Source of the DNA: an uncultured Alphaproteobacteria bacterium
GTDB taxonomy: Bacteria > Pseudomonadota > Alphaproteobacteria > Rickettsiales > UBA1997
DNA: 11,968 nucleotides
Direction: 5' to 3'
Assembly: GCA_903927415.1 (NCBI GenBank)
Contig: CAIYMZ010000029.1
Coordinates: forward strand, 1 to 11,968
Shown here: positions 7,120 through 11,968 of the stretch, piece by piece
Position numbering within the stretch: the stretch's first letter is position 1
Layout: every line of letters begins with the position of its first letter
Notes under the pieces: generated by a model
Seen by the model: only the letters and a program-made list of their open reading frames with translations
The model's database searches: none
What the model was told of the DNA's origin: nothing
Program-made: the position numbers and the translations under genes

Positions 7120-7148
7120 TAATTAGGCGAGCATTTTTTTGATGTCAA
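7120..7148 (-). promoter_or_regulatory. candidate promoter for the pilin-like gene
   Basis: On the minus strand a consensus -35 TTGACA (7143-7148) is followed after exactly 17 nt by TAATTA (7120-7125), a weak -10. It lies 72 nt upstream of the pilin ATG, in the only sizeable gap of this region. The -35 match is striking; the poor -10 keeps confidence moderate. Confidence 0.45.
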
Positions 7149-7172
7149 ATAATTATTTTATTAAAAAAAAAT

Positions 7173-7194
7173 AAAAAAATTCTGTCTCAATTTT
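7173..7194 (-). terminator. weak A/T hairpin with T-run downstream of greA
   Basis: Read on the minus strand, AAAATT-gagacag-AATTTT forms a 6-bp A/T stem just past the greA stop and runs into long T tracts. The stem is short and has no G-C pairs, so intrinsic termination is only possible, not shown. It would separate greA from the pilin promoter. Confidence 0.3.
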
Positions 7195-7203
7195 AACAAA
7201 AAT

Positions 7204-7677
7204 TTAAACAAATTTTATTTCTAAAATTTCATAATTGATAATTCCATTTGGAATTTTTATTTCCACTTCATCACCAATTCTTTTTCCGATTAAAGCCCTG
7301 CCAACAGGTGCTGTGCTTGATATCAATCCATCATCAATATTTGCTTCAAACTCGCTCACAATTTTGTACGTCACTTTTTTTTCGCTGTCTAAATTTTCTA
7401 ACCTTACTGTTGCACCAAATTGAACTTTATCTCCAGAAATTTTTGAAACATCAATCACCTCTGCGCGCGAAAATTTTTTTTCAAGATCGGCAATTTGCGC
7501 TTCAATAAATCCCTGTTTGTCTTTTGCAGAATGATATTCAGCATTTTCTTTTAGGTCACCGTGCTCCCGTGCTTCCGCGATTTGCTTGATTACTTTTGGC
7601 CTCTCAACATTTTTTAAATTGTCGATTTCAGCTTTTAATTTTTGGTAGCCTTCTGTTGTGATTTGAAATTTATCCAT
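7204..7677 (-). CDS. greA: transcription elongation factor GreA
   Basis: GreA, 157 residues against about 158 for the family. It rescues backtracked RNA polymerase by stimulating transcript cleavage through the secondary channel. The N-terminal coiled coil (about 8-75) carries the tip motif EAREHGDLKENAEYHSA with the acidic residues D41 and E44 that position the catalytic magnesium. The C-terminal FKBP-like domain ends in GRALIGKRIGDEVEIKIPNG and a short terminal strand. The start is fixed by the family N terminus (MDKFQITTEGYQKLK). The ATG abuts the A/T hairpin of palindromic element copy 1 with no SD and no spacer. The gene is last in the prs-to-greA run. Confidence 0.97.
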   Translation of the reverse strand: MDKFQITTEGYQKLKAEIDNLKNVERPKVIKQIAEAREHGDLKENAEYHSAKDKQGFIEAQIADLEKKFSRAEVIDVSKISGDKVQFGATVRLENLDSEKKVTYKIVSEFEANIDDGLISSTAPVGRALIGKRIGDEVEIKIPNGIINYEILEIKFV

Positions 7678-7781
7678 AAAAAAATTCTTTGAATTTTTTT
7701 AGGCGATAGGCGTTAGGCGGTAGGCGATAGTTGCTCCGAACTCGAATCAACTATCGCCTACCGCCTATCGCCTAACGCCTA
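7678..7781. repeat. heptamer-armed palindromic element, copy 1
   Basis: Two hairpins in series. An A/T hairpin, A7-TTC-TTT-GAA-T7 (7678-7700), is attached to the greA start codon. Next comes a 34-bp imperfect palindrome: arms 7700-7733 and 7748-7781 with the 14-nt loop CTCCGAACTCGAAT (7734-7747). Each arm is four tandem TAGGCGN heptamers plus TAGTTG. Reading outward from the loop, N is A,G,T,A in one arm and A,G,A,T in the other, giving only two mismatches. The element fills the gap between ahcY and greA, leaving 5 nt before the ahcY stop. It is not a CRISPR or tRNA. A REP-like mobile repeat is the nearest known class, by structure only. Confidence 0.93.
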
Positions 7782-7786
7782 AAATT

Positions 7787-9100
7787 TTAATATTTATAAT
7801 TTTCGCTTTTGAACGGCCCAACAGCGTCAACATTGATGTAATCAGCTTGCTTCTTGCTGAGCTTCGTCAATTTCATCCCAAGTTTTTCGAGGTGAAGAGT
7901 CGCGACTTTTTCGTCTAATTCTTTTGGCAAAATGTAAACTTTATTTTCGTATTTTTTGTGATTATTCCAAAGTTCGATTTGTGCCATTACTTGATTTGTA
8001 AAACTTGCTGACATCACGAAAGCACTGTGCCCCGTAGCGCAGCCGAGGTTCAACAATCTGCCTTCTGCGAGCAAAATAATTCTTTTTCCGTCAGCAAAAG
8101 TAATTTGATCAACTTGCGGTTTGATGTTGGTCCATTTCAAATTTCTCAGAGCTTCAACTTGGATTTCATTGTCGAAATGGCCAATATTTCCAACGATGGC
8201 GCAGTCTTTCATCGCGCGCATATGCTCGATGGTGATGACGTCAACATTGCCTGTTGTAGTGATAAAAATATCTGCAGATGAAACCACGTCTTCAATCGGC
8301 AAAACATCGAATCCAGCCATTGCTGCTTGCAAAGCGCAGATCGGATCAATCTCCGTCACCGTCACACGCGCGCCCTGTGATTTAAAGGCCTCAGCGCATC
8401 CTTTACCGACATTTCCGTAACCACAAATTACCACTCTTTTTCCGGCGATCATCACATCAGTCGCGCGCTTCACACCATCAATCACGCTTTCTTTGCAGCC
8501 GTAAAGATTGTCGAATTTTGATTTGGTAACCGCGTCATTCACATTGATTGCCGGCACTTTTAAACGACCTTCTTTTGCCATTTGGTAAAGTCGTGCGACG
8601 CCAGTTGTAGTCTCTTCTGAAACACCTTTGATTCCGGCTAAAATTTCAGCATATTCTTCGTGAATCATTTTGGTTAAATCTCCACCATCATCCAAAATCA
8701 TGTTCGGCACCCAGTCTGTTCCCTCGGCTGTTCCCTCGGCTTTTTTTCCGACGATTGTTTGACGAATGCACCAGTCATATTCTTCTTCAGTTTCACCTTT
8801 CCACGCAAAAACAGGAATGCCTGCTGCGGCGATGGCAGCGGCAGCTTGGTCTGATGTTGAAAAAATATTGCAAGAAGACCAACGCACCGTTGCGCCCAAG
8901 TGAATCAAGGTTTCGATGAGCACTGCAGTTTCAATCGTCATGTGCAAACAGCCAACAATTCTGGCACCAGCAAGTGGCTTCGACCCACCAAATTCGCGGC
9001 GCAGCGACATTAATCCCGGCATTTCATTTTCTGCCAATGTGATTTCTTTTCTGCCCCATGCGGCCAAAGAAATATCCTTCACGCGATAATCGTTCGTCAT
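7787..9100 (-). CDS. ahcY: adenosylhomocysteinase
   Basis: S-adenosylhomocysteine hydrolase, 437 residues, converting SAH to adenosine and homocysteine reversibly with bound NAD, thereby recycling the by-product of methylation. Landmarks: CLHMTIETAVLIETL (51-65), WSSCNIFSTSDQAAAA (74-89), DDGGD (137-141), EETTTG (162-167), the active-site stretch with K193, D197 and C202 (VTKSKFDNLYGC), and the NAD-binding GYGNVGKG (227-234). The C terminus is PFKSENYKY, with asparagine where most members have the histidine of HYRY. A 12-bp tandem duplication (8716-8739) encodes EGTAEGT just before DWVPNMILDD. The ATG has no SD. The gene lies 13 nt after the prepilin peptidase stop, probably the same transcript. 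It is followed by element copy 1. Confidence 0.98.
   Translation of the reverse strand: MTNDYRVKDISLAAWGRKEITLAENEMPGLMSLRREFGGSKPLAGARIVGCLHMTIETAVLIETLIHLGATVRWSSCNIFSTSDQAAAAIAAAGIPVFAWKGETEEEYDWCIRQTIVGKKAEGTAEGTDWVPNMILDDGGDLTKMIHEEYAEILAGIKGVSEETTTGVARLYQMAKEGRLKVPAINVNDAVTKSKFDNLYGCKESVIDGVKRATDVMIAGKRVVICGYGNVGKGCAEAFKSQGARVTVTEIDPICALQAAMAGFDVLPIEDVVSSADIFITTTGNVDVITIEHMRAMKDCAIVGNIGHFDNEIQVEALRNLKWTNIKPQVDQITFADGKRIILLAEGRLLNLGCATGHSAFVMSASFTNQVMAQIELWNNHKKYENKVYILPKELDEKVATLHLEKLGMKLTKLSKKQADYINVDAVGPFKSENYKY
8716..8739. repeat. 12-bp in-frame tandem duplication inside ahcY
   Basis: CTGTTCCCTCGG occurs twice in direct succession and encodes the duplicated Glu-Gly-Thr-Ala in the substrate-domain loop of the hydrolase. 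It is in frame and adds four residues. It looks like a recent slippage event in a loop where alphaproteobacterial members vary in length. Confidence 0.85.
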
Positions 9101-9113
9101 ATTTTTTTTGAAA

Positions 9114-9875
9114 TTAATTGAAGAAATTTGGCGAATAAAGCATCAGCCAAAAAAACGGGATGATGAGTGCGTAACCAAAGTTGGCACGCCTCCTCTTGTT
9201 TGGAACATCGAAAATTAAAAACATGGTCAAGATCAACATCACCGCGAAAAAATAAAATAAAAAAATATGCATCGGCAAACAAACTGCGACGATCAAAATA
9301 AATTTTGTGTAATCAAAAGATTGATGCTCGCTGGCAAAAAGCCCGTTGGTTTTTTTGTAAAAAATTTGATAAAAAATGACGGAAAAAATTACACCAATCG
9401 CCGCTGAAAAAATTACGTCAATGATGTTTTGATCTTGCAGCACGCGGTTCGCCAAACCAATCATCAAAATAAAATTCAGAACTTGTTGCGGAAAAATTTT
9501 GTGAGTGAAGTCAGTTGCGAGCAGAATTACCAAGCCTACAGAGATCATCGAATAAATAATAAATTCCTGCCCAAAAGAAAATTTTACGTAGCACAAAACA
9601 AATAAAATCGTCGTCGTCGCTTCAATAAAAAGATGCGTGCGCGGAATTTTTGTTTGGCAAGTTTTGCATCTGCCAAGCGTGAAAAGCCAATTGATCAGCG
9701 GGATTAATTCTCTTGTTCTGATGACAGTATCGCATTGCGGACAACGTGATTTCGGGCCAAAATATCTGCCGAAACAAGATTCGCCAAGAGGCAAACGGTA
9801 AGCAAAAAGCGTGGCGTAAGAGCCGAAAATTGCGCCGAAAATTGCGGCTAGCATTGTTCCGAAGAGTTGTTCCAT
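9114..9875 (-). CDS. pilD: prepilin peptidase (type IV, A24 family)
   Basis: Encodes 253 residues of a polytopic inner-membrane aspartic protease that removes prepilin leaders and, in bifunctional members, N-methylates the new N terminus. The N-terminal zinc-type domain is intact: CPQC (C45, C48) and CKTC (C70, C73) around RELIPLINWLFTLGRC. First catalytic aspartate: D122 in LLATDFTHKIFP. The second should lie in GxGDxK; here the aligned stretch is SFDYTKF with D188, 66 residues on, close to the usual spacing but without the glycines. About seven membrane helices. The likely substrate is the pilin-like protein at 6227-7048. It sits between cycM and ahcY, unlinked to pilus genes. Its ATG abuts the A/T hairpin of element copy 2, with no SD. 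Confidence 0.9.
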   Translation of the reverse strand: MEQLFGTMLAAIFGAIFGSYATLFAYRLPLGESCFGRYFGPKSRCPQCDTVIRTRELIPLINWLFTLGRCKTCQTKIPRTHLFIEATTTILFVLCYVKFSFGQEFIIYSMISVGLVILLATDFTHKIFPQQVLNFILMIGLANRVLQDQNIIDVIFSAAIGVIFSVIFYQIFYKKTNGLFASEHQSFDYTKFILIVAVCLPMHIFLFYFFAVMLILTMFLIFDVPNKRRRANFGYALIIPFFWLMLYSPNFFN

Positions 9876-9950
9876 AAAAAAATTCTTTGAATTTTTTAGG
9901 CGATAGGCGGTAGTTGCTCCGAACTCGAATCAACTACCGCCTATCGCCTA
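9876..9950. repeat. heptamer-armed palindromic element, copy 2
   Basis: Same architecture as copy 1 but shorter. The A/T hairpin A7-TTC-TTT-GAA-T6 (9876-9897) abuts the prepilin peptidase ATG. It is followed by a perfect 20-bp palindrome (9897-9916 and 9931-9950) around the identical loop CTCCGAACTCGAAT (9917-9930). Each arm has two TAGGCGN heptamers plus TAGTTG instead of four. Identity with copy 1 runs through TCCAT at the gene side, so both downstream genes begin ATGGA. The last three bases (9948-9950) are the TAG stop of the cytochrome gene. It fills the whole intergenic space. Confidence 0.93.
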
Positions 9951-10472
9951 TTTGCTCTCCAAAAACAAAATCACGTCTGCGCGATCTTGCGGTTTTTTCA
10001 AACCAGGAAAGGCCATTTTTGTTCCAGGGATAAAATCTTTTGGCTTTGTAATAAACTTATCGAGCGATTCTTTATCCCAAGATCCGCCTTTTGATTTCAT
10101 GGCATCGGAATAGGAGAATCCTGAAGTCGTAGCCCTCACTTTACCAACAATTCCAAATAAATTCGGACCAACTTTATTGCCGCCGCCTTTTTCTACTGTG
10201 TGACAAGAGGCGCATTTTTTGAAAATTTTTGCACCACGATCAACATCAGCGCTGACCATCATTGAAGCAAGGTCAACAAGTTTTTCTTCTTTCTTCACCG
10301 CAGCTTTTCCGGCAGCAGGAATTTCGATTTCAAATCCACGTTTGGTGATTTTTTTTGGCTGATAAAATAAATTTGCAGCAAGTGTTGCAAACAGTGCAAT
10401 AGCAATCGCAAGACCAAATGAAGGCGCAAAATTTTTAAACCCTTCTTTAAGAAAATTTTTAATTTTTTCCAT
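9948..10472 (-). CDS. cycM: membrane-anchored c-type cytochrome (CycM-like)
   Basis: Encodes 174 residues with an uncleaved N-terminal anchor (helix about 16-37), a lysine-rich linker to about 75, then a class I cytochrome c domain. The haem-binding motif is CASCH (C87, C90, H91), with GPNLFGIVG after it and the probable axial methionine M153 in GTKMAFPG. It resembles the CycM/c552 cytochromes that carry electrons between the bc1 complex and cytochrome oxidase in alphaproteobacteria, acting on the periplasmic face. It starts 4 nt after the prs stop, so the two are probably cotranscribed; no SD. Its TAG stop is formed by the terminal bases of palindromic element copy 2. The C-terminal helix is complete, though a few residues may have been trimmed. 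Confidence 0.92.
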   Translation of the reverse strand: MEKIKNFLKEGFKNFAPSFGLAIAIALFATLAANLFYQPKKITKRGFEIEIPAAGKAAVKKEEKLVDLASMMVSADVDRGAKIFKKCASCHTVEKGGGNKVGPNLFGIVGKVRATTSGFSYSDAMKSKGGSWDKESLDKFITKPKDFIPGTKMAFPGLKKPQDRADVILFLESK

Positions 10473-10476
10473 GAAA

Positions 10477-11409
10477 TTAGTCGAACAAAGTTGAAACTGA
10501 TTTTTCTTGTGAAATGTTGCGGATAGCTTCCCCGATTAGGTCGGCGATGTTGATGATTTTAATATTTTTGCTGGCCAAAGTTTCTTTTGTTGGCTCGATC
10601 GAATTAGTGATTACCAAATTTTTGAGCTTGGAATTGGCGATTTTTTCGCAGGCTTTTCCCGACAAAACCCCGTGCGTGATGTAAGCCGAAACTGACTGCG
10701 CACCCTTGTTTATCAAGGCTTCTGCGGCATTACACAAAGTTCCTCCCGAGTCAACCATGTCATCAATAATGATGCAATTTTTGCCTTCAACTTCGCCGAT
10801 GATATTCATCACCTCACTTACTCCGAAACGGGGGCGACGCTTGTCGACAATCGCAAGTTCAGCACCAATTTTGCTAGCTATTGCTCGTGCGCGCACAAGT
10901 CCACCAACGTCTGGTGACACTACAACCAAATTTTGTAAATCGAAATTTTGCTTGATATCTCGGATGAAAACCGGCGCGGCGTAAAGATTGTCGAGAGGGA
11001 TGTCGAAAAATCCCTGAATTTGTCCGGCGTGTAAATCGATCGTGAGCACACGATCTGCGCCAGCTGAGGTGATTAAATTTGCAACCAGCTTCGCCGAAAT
11101 TGGTGTGCGCGGCGCAGCTTTGCGATCTTGTCTGGCATAGCCAAAATAAGGAATCACTGCCGTAATTCTTTTTGCCGAAGCGCGACGCAGCGCATCAATC
11201 GCAATCAACAATTCCATGATGTTGTCATTGGCAGGATAAGACGTGGGTTGGATTACGAAGATATCTTCACCACGAACATTTTCTTTAATTTCAACAAAAA
11301 CTTCCATGTCAGCAAATTTTTTTATCTCAGCATCAATCAGCTTTGAACCCAAATAATTAGCGATTTCTTGCGATAAAATTGGATTACTGTTGCAGGCCAG
11401 AAGTTTCAT
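10477..11409 (-). CDS. prs: ribose-phosphate pyrophosphokinase
   Basis: PRPP synthetase, 310 residues, making phosphoribosyl pyrophosphate from ribose-5-phosphate and ATP for nucleotide, histidine and tryptophan synthesis. Visible motifs: PYFGYARQDRK (87-97, ATP-binding flexible region), the signature DLHAGQIQGFFDIPLDN (125-141), SPDVGG (165-170) and the PRPP loop IIIDDMVDSGGT (213-224). The reading frame stays open to a TTG at 11475. Family alignment puts the start at ATG 11409 (MKLLACNSNP), giving the normal length. It is the first gene of the run prs-cycM-pilD-ahcY-greA. It shares an 82-nt divergent intergenic region with hemJ. No SD is visible before the ATG. Confidence 0.97.
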   Translation of the reverse strand: MKLLACNSNPILSQEIANYLGSKLIDAEIKKFADMEVFVEIKENVRGEDIFVIQPTSYPANDNIMELLIAIDALRRASAKRITAVIPYFGYARQDRKAAPRTPISAKLVANLITSAGADRVLTIDLHAGQIQGFFDIPLDNLYAAPVFIRDIKQNFDLQNLVVVSPDVGGLVRARAIASKIGAELAIVDKRRPRFGVSEVMNIIGEVEGKNCIIIDDMVDSGGTLCNAAEALINKGAQSVSAYITHGVLSGKACEKIANSKLKNLVITNSIEPTKETLASKNIKIINIADLIGEAIRNISQEKSVSTLFD

Positions 11410-11491
11410 TTTGATTTGGAGAAATGTTGAATTAGAAAGCGCGGCGCAAGCTAAAAACCAGCTGCAATTAATCAACTTTTTTTCTCACAGA

Positions 11492-11926
11492 ATGGAAGAA
11501 ATAGAGCTTTATGACGTGATCAAAATTCTACACATCGTCTCAGTAATTTCATGGCTTGCCGGCCTTTTATATTTGCCAAGAATTTTTGTTTACCACTGCA
11601 AGGTTGGGATCGGGTCAGAAGCTGACAAAATTTTTCAAGTGATGGAAAAAAGACTGCTGCGCTTCATCATGAACCCGGCGATGATTTTGGTTTTTATTTT
11701 TGGATTTTATTTGGCGTCACAAATCGGTTTTGAATTCACCTGGCTGCACATCAAAATCACTCTGGTGCTTTGCCTTGCTGGATATCACAGCTTTCTTTCT
11801 CACTGTCGAAAAAATTTTGAGAAAGGAAAAAATAAACACAGCCAAAAATTTTTTCGTATCGCCAATGAAGTGCCAACTCTGCTGATGATTGCGATTGTGA
11901 CGCTGGTGGTTTTGAAGCCGTTTTAA
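11492..11926 (+). CDS. hemJ: protoporphyrinogen oxidase HemJ
   Basis: HemJ (UPF0093), 144 residues, a four-helix membrane protein that oxidises protoporphyrinogen IX to protoporphyrin IX, the penultimate haem step in many alphaproteobacteria. The sequence matches the family end to end: LHIVSVISWLAGLLYLPRIF (H14) followed by VYH (H35), VMEKRLLRFIMNPAM (50-64), WLHIKI (84-89), a GYHSF helix (H99), FFRIANEVPTLLM (120-132) and the terminal LKPF. An in-frame TTG at 11390 would add 34 polar residues overlapping prs; it is rejected in favour of ATG 11492. No SD. It is divergent from prs with 82 nt between the starts, which must hold both promoters; none is convincing by eye. HemJ supplies haem precursors used by cytochromes such as the neighbouring CycM. 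Confidence 0.96.
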   Translation: MEEIELYDVIKILHIVSVISWLAGLLYLPRIFVYHCKVGIGSEADKIFQVMEKRLLRFIMNPAMILVFIFGFYLASQIGFEFTWLHIKITLVLCLAGYHSFLSHCRKNFEKGKNKHSQKFFRIANEVPTLLMIAIVTLVVLKPF

Positions 11927-11949
11927 AAGATTCGGTGTCATTTTTTTTA

Positions 11950-11968
11950 ATGTCATGCTGAGCCTGTC
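11950..11968. repeat. left part of a dispersed palindromic repeat, cut by the window edge
   Basis: The final bases ATGTCATGCTGAGCCTGTC match, from memory, the left arm of a palindromic intergenic repeat of the form TGTCATGCTGAGCCTGTC-GAAGCATGACA that is widespread in bacterial genomes. The right arm would lie beyond the window, so the hairpin cannot be confirmed. Its position about 25 nt after hemJ fits a 3'-end REP-like element. Confidence 0.4.

Noticed and set aside
7700..7781. CRISPR array
   Set aside because: The 7-bp units have no spacers and form one large hairpin; no cas genes are present.
7678..7781. Miniature inverted-repeat transposon with target-site duplication
   Set aside because: No flanking direct duplication is visible at either copy and the A/T hairpin is outside the palindrome on one side only.
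8027..8420. Open frames on the plus strand antisense to ahcY
   Set aside because: They mirror the codon pattern of a highly conserved gene, have no recognisable motifs and no initiation signals.
9622..9933. Minus-strand frame reading through element copy 2 into the prepilin peptidase in another phase
   Set aside because: It lies out of frame over a conserved protein and gets its N terminus from the repeat; the composition is not protein-like.
11410..11475. N-terminal extension of prs to a TTG at 11475
   Set aside because: The normal family start and length correspond to ATG 11409; the extra 22 residues match nothing in the family.
11390..11491. Longer hemJ starting at TTG 11390
   Set aside because: It adds 34 residues outside the HemJ family alignment and overlaps prs; ATG 11492 gives the usual length.
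11410..11491. Promoters for prs and hemJ in their shared gap
   Set aside because: Candidate boxes such as TTGATT/TAGCTT on the minus strand are too weak to list as features.

Overview
The window comes from an A+T-rich alphaproteobacterium, plausibly a Rickettsiales or Holosporales relative. That placement is inferred from gene content: a membrane-anchored CycM-type cytochrome c, HemJ, an RNase E with an acidic insertion, and a secreted protein with DUF4116-like repeats. There is no rRNA to confirm it. Every recognisable gene is a core or cell-envelope gene. TGA acts as a normal stop and tryptophan is TGG, so the standard bacterial code applies. Most start codons have no Shine-Dalgarno (SD) sequence; rne is the clear exception.

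Layout: (1) 1-1902, plus strand: the 3' end of nuoJ, complete nuoK, then an exported repeat protein where nuoL would be expected. (2) 1874-3203, minus strand: a glycerophosphodiesterase-family protein and radC, overlapping each other; radC also overlaps the tail of the repeat protein. (3) 3208-5751, plus strand: cutA, whose start codon is 4 nt from the divergent phosphodiesterase start, then an untranslated leader of about 250 nt, then RNase E with an SD-masking hairpin and a strong terminator. (4) 5873-7048, minus strand: a small three-helix membrane protein and a type IV pilin-like protein, separated by a strong terminator. (5) 7204-11409, minus strand: a compact run transcribed prs, cycM, prepilin peptidase, ahcY, greA. 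(6) 11492-11926, plus strand: hemJ, divergent from prs. The last bases look like the start of a dispersed palindromic repeat.

The most unusual feature is a two-copy palindromic element (7678-7781 and 9876-9950). Its arms are tandem TAGGCGN heptamers around an identical 14-nt loop. The gene-side end is an A/T hairpin that runs up to the start codon of greA in one copy and of the prepilin peptidase in the other. In the second copy the far end also forms the stop codon of the cytochrome gene. The copies differ in heptamer number. Both have the same orientation relative to the downstream gene, so the element is either a mobile REP-like repeat or a repeated 5'-leader cassette.

The prepilin peptidase and the pilin-like protein probably act together as processing enzyme and substrate. 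NuoJ/NuoK, the membrane cytochrome c and HemJ indicate a respiring, haem-synthesising cell.
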